This document shows positions 10,731 through 22,035 of a DNA stretch of 64,000 bases, piece after piece. A program made the position numbers and the translations under genes. Position 1 is the first letter of the stretch. Each line of letters begins with the position of its first letter. The DNA lies in the NCBI GenBank assembly GCA_944990035.1, contig CALYLX010000082.1:558001-622000 (forward strand), written 5' to 3'. The notes under the pieces were generated by a model. The model had not been told where the DNA came from, did not search any database, and saw only the letters and a program-made list of their open reading frames with translations. Source of the DNA: Clitopilus passeckerianus (taxonomy: Eukaryota > Basidiomycota > Agaricomycetes > Agaricales > Entolomataceae).

Positions 10731-11192
10731 TGTTAAGCTAGTATCGCTACGTGCTCAACCAAGTATCAAGAGTTCAGCTGCTTAGTCCTCTACCAGCCTT
10801 TGTAGAGACGAGCGAGAGTAATCGAGCGAGTCAAAGTTAAAGCAAATAGCGATGTATAGGCTTTTAGGTCAAGCTGGGGAAGCAAGACCGAAAGCGTGAA
10901 AGTATTTATACATGAAGAGTAGGGCTAAGGGTTGGGCATTGCGCAGCAATGCTAAGTAAGCAAAAGTAAGTATGACTCGGAGTGAGTCAGAGTAAGAGTC
11001 ACAACGAGTCATGGTAAGTAAATATAGTACAAGTATCCCACGATCGTGAGAACACTGAGTAATCGTAGCTAAAGGGATGAGTAATGCGCAGCAGTACTGA
11101 GTAATTGTATAAACGTAAGCGGGGCGGGGATAGTAATGGTAGATGAGTAAAAGGAAAAAGAGTCCGGGTGCGTATCCAAGGTAACTGTAACA
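10731..11192 (-). repeat. 5' LTR of copy B
   Basis: A 462-bp LTR, TGTTA...TAACA on the minus strand, with no length difference from the LTR at 4209-4670. The outer end abuts unique host sequence; the first five host bases, GCTAC, are the candidate target-site duplication. It contains the TATA box and predicted transcription start described separately. Confidence 0.88.
10866..10910 (-). promoter_or_regulatory. LTR core promoter and self-primer start, copy B
   Basis: Same arrangement as in the shared LTR: TATAAATA at 10910-10903 and CAGCTTGACCT at 10876-10866 on the minus strand, complementary to the PBS at 10728-10718. Confidence 0.75.
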
Positions 11193-11201
11193 GCTACTTA
11201 G

Positions 11202-12041
11202 GGTGACCAACGGTATCGTGAAATGCGCAGCTCGATTGGCACCGCCGCCCTCACTGCTGTCGAAGATCATTACACCGATATTGGTGCTACCACCAACGTC
11301 AAGCGCAAGGCTGAGGCCCAACGACTCTTGGCAGACAGCATCTTCGCCTATGGAAGTGTCAGAACCAGAAGCAACGGCAAGGTGAGCGCTTTGTCTCTGC
11401 TCTGCTCCTGTTGAAAAACTTAATTGGTATAGGTCAAACGGCTTGATTCCTTCCATGGGCCTCTCGTTATCAAGGCATTCCATGCCTTCTTCAAGTGGGT
11501 CAAGCGCCACGACAGCGGCTGGGAGCGGGTCACAAACAAACCCCAGATTGGCGCCCTTGCGATGGCCACAGCAGCTGTACGTGGCCCTCTTACAATTAAC
11601 TTCTGACCTCTAAAAGTAGCTGTGTAGGTTCAGCGCGCCCTGCGCTACTGGGCTAAGATAACGATCGACGACGACAAACTCGCCGTCAAGCCATACAACA
11701 AGCGCAAAGGCAAAGACGTGAAGACTGAACCTACCGACCCCATACTCGCCGATGTCACTGCCAGCGCAGCCGCTGTTGATTCCACGTCAACTGAGCCTGC
11801 CGTTGACCCCCTCAAGATCGGGGAGTTCAACTACGACAAGTGGGGTTCAGCAACGGATAACTGGATCAAGGAGGCTTTACGCAAGGGGTTCGATAGCATG
11901 GCAGTCATGCAGCCCCTTGTGGACAAGGGGAAGGCCCTCTCAAGCAGCAAGGTGGCTCCGGGAGCATCCGGTAGCGGTTCAGGATCATTTGACGACCTCG
12001 TCTTCGTTCTTGACTCGGATTCTGATTCTGATTCTGATTAA
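11202..12041 (+). pseudogene. 3' part of a host gene cut by the retroelement
   Basis: Three exons (11202-11381, 11433-11576, 11628-12041) give 245 residues in one frame with canonical GT-AG introns. The first begins right after an AG acceptor (CTTAG at 11197-11201), about 9 bp from the LTR edge, and has no start codon of its own other than an internal ATG at 11222. The protein is helical, then Lys-rich (YNKRKGKDVKTEP), and ends in a Ser/Gly stretch and an Asp-Ser repeat tail. The helical part with FHGPLVIKAFHAFFKW and ATAAVQRALRYW resembles the DUF6532 family common in Agaricomycetes. This assignment is tentative. The 5' exons are presumably left of copy A, outside the window. Confidence 0.6.
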
Positions 12042-13149
12042 CTGGTGAGTAGCAAACATTTGATGCAGTGCGGCTTCTGATATTCCTGCAGCTTGCTTCT
12101 TCTCAAACATCTACTGTTTATGCCTAACCTACCCTCCTCTATGCATGACTTTCTTTAGATACCCTGTGACCTGTTTCTGCCCTCTCCACCCCCTCTCATT
12201 GATATTCATTGATATAACCCCCATGATCTGATTAGTATTGATTACCTCTTGATAATTTTTCATGCTCTTAGATAGCCTGTATCTTCTTGAATAATATTAA
12301 TATGTTTTTCGCTGTTCTTGAATCTGATTGGCCTTGCTTGAGTGATTCTTGGTCTCCTGCTTGATTCCCTTCGTCAGGAAGTGAAGTCTCCTTGGAAATG
12401 AACAACGGCTTTACATCAGTTGTAGTCTTCTGGGACTGATTCTGGATTCAATCTTCGTTATCTTTGATTCTACTTTAGCTTCTCAAGCTTCTTGAGAGTG
12501 ATTGAACTGCCCGTTGAGCATCTTGAATCCGACTTTGATTCAACTTTGGCTTGCACTGCCATCACCAAATTATGTGTTACAGTCGGGATTTCAAGGTGAT
12601 TGAACTAAACCCAACAAATCTTTCAAGGAGATCATTACAAGTAGTAATTTCAGAATAATCTGGACTGACTAGTAGGCTGAACATTCAACTTAAAGTTGCC
12701 ACTTCAACAAGTTGGTACAGTCACATTTCAGTATTGATAACAGACCCCGACATCATTTCACGCTATAAATTTATCTGGTTTGAAATCACTCTATAATACT
12801 AGGAAACCAAAGAGACTTCAATCATATCTCCAGCAGAATTCCAGCAAATGTACTCTGAAAACAAGAGCAGTTATCTTAGATCCAGACAGCCAAAATTGGC
12901 TTGGATTTGCTTGAAAGTCTTCAAAAAAGCGTTTTAAGGACATCCAATCAAATTCCAGAAAAATGTCGGAATGCTGATGTACTGTGATACGGATTATGCC
13001 ACACTCCGTGACTCAATTTAAGCCGTCAGTCATGGAGAAGAACCCTCTCCACCAAATTTTCCACCGGTAAGCGTGCGCACCCACACATTGGATAAGCCGG
13101 CTGATGGTAGTCTGAGATTTGAACGTTAGCTTGAAGCGCAACGTCGACC
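12042..13149. other. Intergenic, no gene recognised
   Basis: T-rich, low-complexity sequence with many short TTGAATC/CTTGATT-like words. No open frame of useful length and no RNA gene seen. Confidence 0.6.
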
Positions 13150-14354
13150 ATGAACTCGCCGAACGAACCGGAGGTTTCGGCGTCTCCTCAAAAGACGCCC
13201 TCACCCAAGTTGACTTCTTTGAGAAGCCGAGTTTACGCCGTCGATCCCAATGGTGGCCGGTGCCTCTTAGAGAACACCTTGGAACCCGATGGTGGGCTAG
13301 TGGTGTTTGTACACTGTTTCCCCACGCACAAAGTAGCAAACCAAAAACTAGTGCGTATGCCTCTCTTCCCGGAAATGCCTGTGCCTTACACGCCGCCTGC
13401 TCAGATTACAAGCCTTGAATGGCACTGGAATATCCCTCCGGGTTCTCTAAACCTGGATACTCGTTACAACGTCTTTCCTAGTAAATACAAGGACACTGTC
13501 CAGCAACAGATTGCTAACCCTACTTCAGTCAGCCCCCACCTACATGAATCATTTGCCCAATCCGCAACAAAAGGGACATGGGTGCTCATACCAGAAGATC
13601 ATATCATCGAACGATACCACGCCTCTATAATTTATACCTATCTATGCTGGAAAGCCCCGCGTAAAGACTTTCCAGTCATTGAGGTATGATCTATCCAGAG
13701 TCTGACATGTCTAAGCTAAGCATCCACAGAACGGCGTGTTTTTGTACAGAGTCATGTCGCTTGGTCCTGAGGATGGTGGTAGCGAAATGAGTGACGCAGT
13801 CATTACCCATCAGGATGTCTCTTCTCAAGAGGATTATGAAGACCATATCAAGATTCATAAATACCCATTTGAGAGCTTGCCTCTCGTCAAAAGCCATCTT
13901 CACCCCCGATTTGCCATTCTCGACATCGCTCGCAAGATCACCCAGCTCTACAGGCGGGACCTAGACGGGGACTTACTTCGTCAGGATCTAAGGCTAGCGA
14001 AAATATGTCAGATATATTCCGCTTGGTCAACACCTTGCACATCTCGTCAATTTATCAGAGATGGTAAATCTAGCCGCGACAACGCCGACGTGAAAATCTG
14101 TTGATAGCGCCAAGTTCACCCCTCCGCCAACTCGAAGACAGTCCAGGCGCCAACCCGTTGACCGCTTAGCTCCAGGTGCCTCTGGAAAGAGAGCCAAACC
14201 ACGTGTGGTTGCGCTGTCCAAGAACAAAGTTAAGGAGCACACTCGAAGCGTAGGTGGTGGATCCTGGAACACTGCTAACGTTAGTGAGTGGCTGAACCAG
14301 TGCTCGCCACCGGATCAAGTACCAGAGCCTCTGGAGGAATCTGCTCTGGAATGA
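13150..14354 (+). CDS. HNH-like protein, tandem copy 1
   Basis: Exon 1 13150-13683, intron 13684-13729 (46 bp), then exon 2. The core has RCLLENTLEPDG, FVHCFP, LEWHWNIPPGSLNLDTRYN and KGTWVLIPEDH, the layout of the fungal HNH_2-type endonuclease-like family. The first His (VHCFP) and the Asn (RYN) are present. The third metal-binding His that normally follows the Asn appears to be replaced (SKYKD), so catalysis is doubtful. Near 14090-14100 the frame must shift by one base to reach a C-terminal tail (SKNKVKEHTRSVGGGSWNT) that is conserved in copy 2, ending at TGA 14352-14354. So this copy too may be damaged, or there is a sequence error. Confidence 0.6.
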
Positions 14355-14773
14355 CGAACGAGAATAGATTCTGGATTCTCACTCATCGACTGGGCTGGAG
14401 GATACCTTTCCCGACACCGTTACCGCTCTCCTGGCGGTCATCGCTTCACTTGGTAACTTCCAAGCGCAAGAAGCATTCGTATTGGACCTTTCGAGTGTTA
14501 CCAATTCCGTCTGTTGCAGTAGCTAGTTGCCCTTCGCATTAATATCTTGTGTAATATTTACTTGTCATAATATCGGACACTGTCCTATCCCAAAATGTCA
14601 ACGAAAGGATTTCGGCCCATTCATGCCACTGCCAGTTTTTTTTTTTCGGGTCAAATTTGTCTACTTCAATATAGATTATGCCGTATGCACGTCGGGGTGA
14701 CGGTCACTGACAGTAAGCGCCCACAATATTGCAAGGCAGCCTGATGTTCGAGACTTTGATTGGGACCACAACC
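14355..14773. other. Spacer between the HNH-like pair
   Basis: No coding signal. Includes a run of ten or more T near 14638-14646. Confidence 0.6.
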
Positions 14774-15998
14774 ATGAGCTTGCCAAAAGAGCCAGACAAT
14801 CCGACATCTCCCGAGGAAATGCTCTCATCAGCTTCTCTCAAAAGCCGAGTCTGCGCTATCGATCCCAATGGCGGTCAATGCCTCTTACAGAACGTATTGG
14901 AACCCGATGGTGAGCCAGTGGATTTTGTGCACTGTTTCCCTAAACGCAAAACAGCGAACAAGAAACTAGAGCGTGTGTCCCTCTTCCCGGAAACGCCCAT
15001 GTCTTACACCCCCCCTATACTCAGATTACTAGCCTCGAATGGCACTGGAATATGCCTCGGGGCTCTCTAAACCTGGATACGCGATATAACGTCTTCCCTG
15101 GTAAATGCGTTGCGCCTTTTCTCAGAGGCCCGCTCTGACCAAGCTTCAGTTGGGACCCGCCTACAAAAACTATTCTCTCAGTCGGCATTGACCGGGTCGT
15201 GGATACTCCTACCGGAAGATCATGTTATTGACCAGTACCATGGCGTTCTGGTTCATACTTATCTGTCTTGGGATGCTCCCCGTAAAGATTTTCCAGCCAT
15301 CGAGGTACAGTATATTCTGAATGACTTGGAACATGCACAAACTGAACACCTATAGAATGGCGTATTCTTGTATCGTTTTATGCCAATTGGCTCTGTAGAA
15401 AGCCATGGTATGGTTGGTATGGCCGTTACCCGCCAGGATGTTCCTGATCAGGAAGGTTGTTCGTCTTCTGAGGTTTTTCGATATCCATTTGAGAATTTTC
15501 CTCTGGTCAAGAGCCATCTTCATCCCAGATTTGCCATCCTCGAGGTCGCGCGCAAAATCAACGAGCTCCACACCCCGGGATCTAGCGATAGATTTACTTC
15601 ACAAGGAACCGAGGTTAATGAAAATAGCTCAGATATGGTCTGCTTGGTCGTCACCTTGCCCTTCTCGTCCTTTCGTTAAAGGTACTGGAAAATTCAGTAA
15701 CGACGACGCCAACACTGCCAACACAAGATCTGTTGATAGTGCCAAGTACACACCCCCGCTGATTCGAAGACCACGCAAGAGACAACCACCGGGCGGCCAT
15801 CTCCCTGGCCAGACCCTTCCTCCCGCTCCAGGAGCCTTCAGAATGAATGGATTTGTGCTGTCCAAGAATAAACTCAAGGAACACACGAGGAGTGTGGGTG
15901 GCACATCATGGAACACGGCTACCGTTGGAAAATGGCTGGACCATTGCCTGCCAATGGATCACACACCAGAATCTCTGGGGGAAGTTGCCTCGGAATAA
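14774..15998 (+). pseudogene. HNH-like protein, tandem copy 2 (frameshifted)
   Basis: Paralogue of the gene at 13150 with the same exon layout: start MSLPKEPDN, intron 15305-15355 at the same place, same C-terminal tail. Compared with copy 1 it has an extra base in the C run near 15010-15016 and further length changes near 15095-15120 and 15573-15580 (CCCCGGG), which throw the frame each time before it recovers. The first His (DFVHCFP) and the Asn motif are still recognisable. The tail after the last shift is open to the TAA at 15996-15998. Most likely a decaying duplicate; indel errors are the alternative. Confidence 0.65.
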
Positions 15999-16638
15999 TT
16001 CGCGAGGAAAAGCTTCCGAATTGTTCACTCACTGGCTGACCTGGAAAATACCCATTTTTCACTAGACAACGTCCTCCCAGGTAGTATGAATGAAATTTCT
16101 CGTCAAGCGAGTATCGCTCTGCCTGTCATAAAAGCGCATCAGTTCCAATAATGAGCATGATTTATATCAGAGTCACTCGTTCTTGTCATATTTCTTCCCG
16201 ATGCGGCGCCTCAATCAGTATCATCTGTCTTGACGAATCAATGAGGATCAACTCCCACATTTCAATCCCGGATATGGCTCTGGTGCACGGCTCAAACACG
16301 GTGACTGTTTACAGGTGTCAATTACATTGGCCAACTTTGGGCAAGCTGACGCCCACATAGTGTGATCGGGCCGCGTTTCTGATATGCAATTACATCTCTC
16401 TGTGGGACAAGAGGCAGTTTTACCCACAGAGATCGACGCATTGAGGAGGATCATGCGCCGCAAACGGCGCCTGTGGTGTGGATGAACGAGACACGAGTGA
16501 TGAACCTGAGAGCACAAGAATCCATCCAATCCTCGCAGTGCAGCAGCAGCTCAGCGCTCATGATTCAAAAGACTGCCGAGTTGGGTATGAACCGACGTAA
16601 AGTAGGTTGCAGAAACTGGTATATCTGGCTACTTGGTA
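15999..16638. other. Intergenic, no gene recognised
   Basis: Lies 3' of the HNH-like pair and 3' of the minus-strand FHA gene, so it is a convergent terminator region. Nothing else seen. Confidence 0.5.
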
Positions 16639-17216
16639 TCAAGAGAACGTGATCGTCGCAATAACAGGCCGCAACTCCTCGTTGGTGATGTACGCTGGGG
16701 TTTTGTTGTTTCGGGCTACCACAGTTCCGAGGGTCTAAGAGAGAACGGACGTGAGTGAAGTGACTATGAATGTTCGGGCTTTCAGCCTACTATAGTGTCG
16801 TTGGTTCTGAGAGTAACTGCCCCAGTGGCTTGAATACCGTTGACGAACGTGCCGAACGCGGCTTGCAAGTCTTGAACATATACCTGCTCTGGGTTATAAG
16901 TCGCTGAAACCAAATAAAACGACTGTTCACATACCGTAATGCCGTCCCACCAGATTCTGGCATGTTCATTCATGAGAGATAATGGAATGACAGGATCCGG
17001 CGCAGCTCCCCCGCAGAGACTGGCGAGGCGTATTGGTCTTTTATAAGCAAACCACCCATTGTCGGTTGACGACTTCCTGCCTTTGTCTCGAGCGTCGACC
17101 TTGGACTCTGCACCCAATATTACCGGGACATTCTTGGACAGAGTGATCATTTTTGTCTCGAACGGAAAACCGCCGTGGCCGGGGTGGAGTGTGATCGTGA
17201 GGCCAACGCTGAACAT
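16639..17216 (-). CDS. Small FHA-domain protein
   Basis: Three exons (17216-16935, 16886-16791, 16734-16639; introns 48 and 56 bp) give 157 residues. FHA domains bind phosphothreonine peptides. Here the fold signature is VPVILGAES near the N-terminus, IPLSLMNEHARIWWDG in the middle, then VYVQDLQAAFGTFVNG (the GTFVNG turn) and the end of the sandwich. The usual GR-x-n-S-x-x-H core is seen as the SLMNEHA stretch. There is no other domain, so it is probably an adaptor or a modifier of a larger complex. ATG 17216 is the first Met before the conserved first strand. Confidence 0.72.
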
Positions 17217-18163
17217 CTCTTTAGTGATGGTAGTTTTTTCTTCGAACGAGCAGGTAGAGCACAGAGGCGTGGACTAGGGATAGCCTAGAAGACAGCGTAG
17301 GCCAGAGAGGACACGAAAATGTTGACAATTATTTCGAGGGCAAAACCAGGACTTTTTAAATCCCAAGACCTCATGGCCCGATGCGCCTACATCCAGGGAG
17401 ATGGGCATACACAGTCAACAGCTTTGCACCCACATTGATAAGGGTGGAACTCTGTGTCCCAGGAGCGGTCATATCTGCTAATTCCAGCCCACGCCGGAAA
17501 CAAGAGAGGCAAAATGCGACACTCTTAGACGCCTGACAAAAATGCACGTGTCGGGCTAAGAATACGCCAATGTACAGACTTGTCGGTGAATGCAAGCACC
17601 GATACGAGAATTTCTGCGTAGAGTTGCTAGATCTCGACCCACCACGAGGGGAATCGGGGCGTCCCTGATAGGTTTTGAGCGCTTAAACCCAACCACGAGA
17701 CGGGCAATGCCTCGATTTGTGTGGTTTGAGTCATACATATGGACCCATACCAATAAATATTACCATCCAGATTTGGGAAAATGGGCGAAAACTCCTGTCA
17801 ATAACCATGGTAGCAAGGGTGGAGAACAGCTTCAGTGGACACAGCTGTTGGACATTAAGCCGTTGGTCAAAATCAGCCCGTGTTGAAGTCGCCGTCGCCT
17901 GCCCTCATCTTCTTTTCACACGCTCACATGACCTCATTTTTTTCGGGCACACTAGCAAGTTAGCGACGAGCGAAGCCAAGCTGGCGTATGAGCTATGTCC
18001 CGTCCACTCCGATCCCTAAATTCCTCAATTCGCATATTATCATGCGGAAATAAAGCTCTTTCGGCAACTCGACCTGGTTGGTGAACTTCATAGCTTCCGA
18101 ATACCACCAATTACTCACTTGTGCTGTCAATGTCATACAGCGAAGCAGGTCCGGAACTATGCC
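17217..18163. other. Divergent promoter region between FHA and mL44 genes
   Basis: About 950 bp between two genes that point away from each other. The short open frames inside (for example 17371-17753) have no recognisable product. It probably holds both promoters. Confidence 0.45.
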
Positions 18164-19123
18164 ATGGCTGCCTTAAAAACGCGCCCGGAGGAGGGCCAGA
18201 AGCCTGTGCCAACAAGACTTGCATCTCGAGCACGCACGCAACAAGGACGCGCCGCAGACGTTGAGGAGGGTAGTAGTTCGCATCAGCAGGCCGACCAGGC
18301 TGGGGCCAGGGCAGAGGTAGCAGCGGAGGGGCAGGAATCATGGAACGGACCACGGTCGACATGGAAAGAGGGTCAACCGAAATTTGCAGAGCATTTGAAT
18401 GCTTTGTTCCCGACGTTGTCTTTTCCCCCTGAGCTGGCCAAGCGCATTCTGACGCATAGCTCTCACCCGGCTGCTATTTACGGCCACAACGCTCACTACA
18501 GCTTCATGGGTATGTCATTTGCTTCCAATACTCTTTCAGCAGTGTTTAACGTATTTTTTTGACGTTGCCAGGTCGAAGAGTGCTAGAGTCTTACCTTCTC
18601 CTTATGCTCAGTTCAAGCCCAGCACTCAAGCAGACACACGACTTGGATGCGCTTGTTCAACGGACACTCAACTCTTATGTTGTTGGGCAGTATGTTGGCT
18701 CAAAATGGGGGCTGGGACGGGCCCTGAGATGGACCCCAACCGTGAGCCGGGACAAGCTTCGACCGGGACAGGACCAGACGGAGCTTCTACGAAGTGTTGG
18801 GCTATATAAAATCCAGGGCGACGCCGTCAACGCCGTAATAGGAGGTATTTTTCACCAATTCGTGAGTTACATGTCCACTGCTGTGACTGTATGCGCAAAC
18901 CCTGACATTTTTCTCATCCCTTCAGGGCGGCTCTGTCGCGCATCGAGTTTTCCATACCCGACTTCTACCCAACCTAATTCGGCTCCCTTCCATAGCTGAC
19001 GGCCTGCCAGAATCATTTTCTGTAGACGTCCTTACTGCTTGTGAGCGCCTGGGTGGGCCTGATGCACCACTGCTCGTAACGGAAGCTACACCATCATCAA
19101 CTTTACCCCAGGGCTCGTCATAG
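18164..19123 (+). CDS. MRPL3: Mitochondrial large-subunit ribosomal protein mL44 (MRPL3-like)
   Basis: Exons 18164-18509, 18572-18861 and 18926-19123 (introns 62 and 64 bp) give 277 residues. The protein has an RNase III-like fold used structurally in the mitoribosome: FPPELAKRILTHSSH, MGRRVLESYLLLML, LDALVQRTLNSYVVGQYV, LLRSVGLYKIQGDAV and HRVFHTRLLP. The N-terminal ~60 residues are basic with Arg/Ala/Gln and fit a mitochondrial targeting sequence. ATG 18164 is chosen because it starts that basic leader; an in-frame ATG at 18119 lies further out. Confidence 0.85.
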
Positions 19124-22035
19124 AATCTACATAATTATAGCATTTACTAAAAGCTATTAGGACTGTGAGTATCTTTTACTTGAAACGTGAGATGAACACC
19201 CCCTAACTGCTCTCCAGATATTGTTGTCGCTGTTACGCATTTGCTTAATATATTTCCATTCACAAACCTCTTTGATTCCTGCTGGTTGAGCCGTCGCTGT
19301 GGAATGTACTTCCTCTAGTCGACGCCTCGCTTCTGAGCTCCCGGTTGACACCTGCCCAGGCAAGGTCATGCCTTGGAAAATATAGCGCAGAATCTTGCCA
19401 TGATTTTCCGCCCAGTTGGTGGTTGTTTATACTGACGCTCCATAAGCACTATGAGCCAAATCAACACCAAGCAAGTCCTCTGCGTATATACGCGCTTCCT
19501 CGCAAAGCCACAGAAACTCCGCTTCAAGTGTAGCATTATTTAACTCAAGCAAGCCTGACTCTCTGGCTTCCTCGCCTCAAAGTCCCAACTCTCACTACTT
19601 AACGTCACCCCCTGCCCTACCGAACATGTCGAAGCCAACCAATCAGGAAGTTCAGAAGCCAAAGGGCGAGGAGAAGACGGGAAAAGTGTGGATGCTCCTC
19701 TACCTATTCAGCCTGTCCAATTGGGCGTGAGGTAGTTCAATGACGTCCAGCAGTGCGCTGTCATTGGCGGTTGAAGAAATAGCATCCTTTCGCGGGGCTT
19801 CAAGGCCATCCGCTGGACTGCTATTGCATGGGATATGGGTAGGTGGCCGCCACTGTTGACACCAAGGCTGTCTGGTGGAAGAGATGGGCAAGCTGACAAA
19901 TGGTAGGAAGAGTTCAAGATGCAAGCAAGCATATTGATAAGTGAGTACTTACTCGCACGCATTGCGCATATTACTGACGCCATCACCGCAGGAAGCTGTC
20001 CTTCAGATAGAAAGAAAACTACCATCGGGCTGCAAGGATGTCCGGCTCGGTGTTCCGCAGCCGCTATCGGACAGTTCACTCCATTCTACAAAGGCGTCCT
20101 CTGTGGTCACCATACTGGCGCAAGCGGCCGCACCTTACGTTTTCCTTACTCGAGGATATTCGGCCTGGAATTCCTGCATCTCAATTCGCAAGCAATTGTT
20201 TTGTGGTCTCGTGAAGATTGTGGATTCAGATGTTCCATCGTTGCACTCCAGGCTCTGTTCGACCGCTCCGAATCGCGCGGAAGGCATTTGAGGTGGCCAG
20301 ATAACCGGGTAGCATCGGCCGTCTTCCAACGAAACGATATGCAGGAATTACCTCCCAAAGAATGCACTTTGAAACCATACCGACCCAACCTCCTCCACAC
20401 TCGACTCGTCCAGCAGTACCACCTCCGCCGTATTCGTTTCAGTCCTCGTCACTCTACATATTGAGAACCCTGTTGCAAGAGGATCGACGCAAGATCCCCA
20501 CTCCATCAAGATCACCAGCCTAAACTGGTAGTCTCCAAGCAGAGGCAGGAACGCAACACTGAGGTAATTTACTCGAGCCTTCTCGACATCATTGCAAGCT
20601 AACATCTTCGCCCAGTGATCGCATTGAGTCTTCTGCGTTGGCGCAGTGGACTATGAATTGATGATGCAATAGAGCGCGAGGCCCGAGACTAGGATCAGCG
20701 GCTATGGGCCATTTGCAACGGCGGGGCCGGTGGGGGAAGGACCGAGTGCGTGAGGTCGAACTCTGCTAGGCTGAGGCTCAGGTGCAAGGGGACGAGGTCA
20801 GAACGATCAAAGTGGCGGCCGCAGGTCCGATAAAGCAGAAAAAGTCTCTGGGGAGATTAGGCCTCGAGTGGGATTTTGGGAGGAATCTGATCGAATTGGG
20901 ATAGGTCTAGCTACCGTATGTTCTTGCAGAGTTTTGCAGAGTTCGTCGCAATCCAGAAATATTGCCGTTTTACGAATATGCAGATTGAGGTTTCGTCGCG
21001 GAAACCCACAAGAGCCACAGGGCTTGCCCTCGGAACCGGGTTTCCACGGAAGGCAACTACTAAAAGTCTATTTTGAAAGGTCCACTCGCAACCTCATGGC
21101 ACACCATCCGTTCATTCTTGGATTATTGGATAGCCTGCGGCGACTCTACGCAACGTCCAATGCGACGTCAGACGAAATGAAGAGTCGACACCGTAAGGCG
21201 TATATGGAGATAGATAAAGAGTTCATTTTCAATAACCGGGACAGAATACACCGTTGGAGTGCGCTAATCCATAGGTGTAGGCGCATGCGGTGGCAGTACA
21301 TACATACGGTCGCCGACGGCGGGATAAGATACTCAGTTTATGCGTAGGGTACGGTAATCGCGGATAGATTAGCGCTAAATTCCAACATACGGCCGGATTG
21401 CAAAGACGAATCCGAGTTCCGCAATGCTCTGCTCTGCTTTCTATGCAATCGCTTGCTTTCCAAACGGAAGTTGCAATGAGTGTCTCGCAAAACAAAGGAG
21501 CGCGATAATTCGCCGAGCCCCTGGTTGAGGACAGAACAAGGGGTGCAAAAGGTAGTTTGAAATATTGTGGTATGATCCAAATCGTATGTTTTTTGGAGTC
21601 CGTAAGTATCGGTTGAGAAATGGTACGATATTCGCGCCTCTCATTGGAGAACCTCACCCGGTGCTGCGCTGATGGCGCATTTTCCGTTTCTGAGTTCTCG
21701 GTGAGCATCCGCAGAGTAAAAGAACGGAGGAAATCTCTGCAAGTGCGGAGTACACCGAGTTATTGAATGATTTCGAGATCTTTTATCGGATATCTTGGGT
21801 AGAGGACCCAGAAATGGGGAGTTCATGCATTGATTGGGTGTAGATTTATCTCCAAAGTCGAGAGAATATGTCAATTTTGGAGGCAAAATCGCGCCATGAA
21901 TAAATTTAGAAAGAGAAAAATGGTGCCGTGCGAATTTTGGGGGGTTCGGTAGATTTGCCCTATTAATCCAGCCAATAAAAGTCTAAACTCTCAAGCCGTC
22001 CTTTGCTCGGTTTCGTTTCTTTCTCTCCATCCATC
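19124..22035. other. Long stretch without a resolved gene
   Basis: Several open frames of 80-180 codons occur on both strands (for example 19919-20464 plus, 20605-20348 minus, 21708-21229 minus), but none matches a family I recognise. A short open stretch starts at ATG 19626 (MSKPTNQEVQKPKGEEKTG... followed by a hydrophobic segment) and ends at a possible donor near 19727. I could not find convincing downstream exons. The last ~80 bp (about 21960-22035) contain CCAAT-like and C/T-rich sequence just before the ATP-citrate lyase start. Confidence 0.4.

Larger units (their letters stand above)
4209..11192 (-). mobile_element. Ty3/gypsy chromovirus copy B (Tf1/sushi-like, full length)
   Basis: A 6,984-bp element with 462-bp LTRs at both ends. 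Order on the minus strand: LTR, self-primer site, gag with a CCHC knuckle, aspartic protease, RT (YMDD), RNase H, integrase with HHCC zinc finger and DDE core, C-terminal chromodomain, an extra Cys/His-rich ORF, a short polypurine tract (about 4671-4682), LTR. The chromodomain, gene order and self-priming signature place it with fungal chromoviruses of the Tf1/sushi type. The outer right edge meets host DNA at 11193. The left LTR leads straight into copy A, so no flanking duplication can be checked there. Frameshifts and one in-frame TGA mean that pol is not open as written. Confidence 0.95.

Noticed and set aside
19919..20464. 181-codon plus-strand open frame
   Set aside because: No recognisable domain, the other strand is also open, and no promoter or splice context was found.
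21229..21708. 159-codon minus-strand open frame
   Set aside because: Composition and content look random; it sits in the ATP-citrate lyase upstream region.
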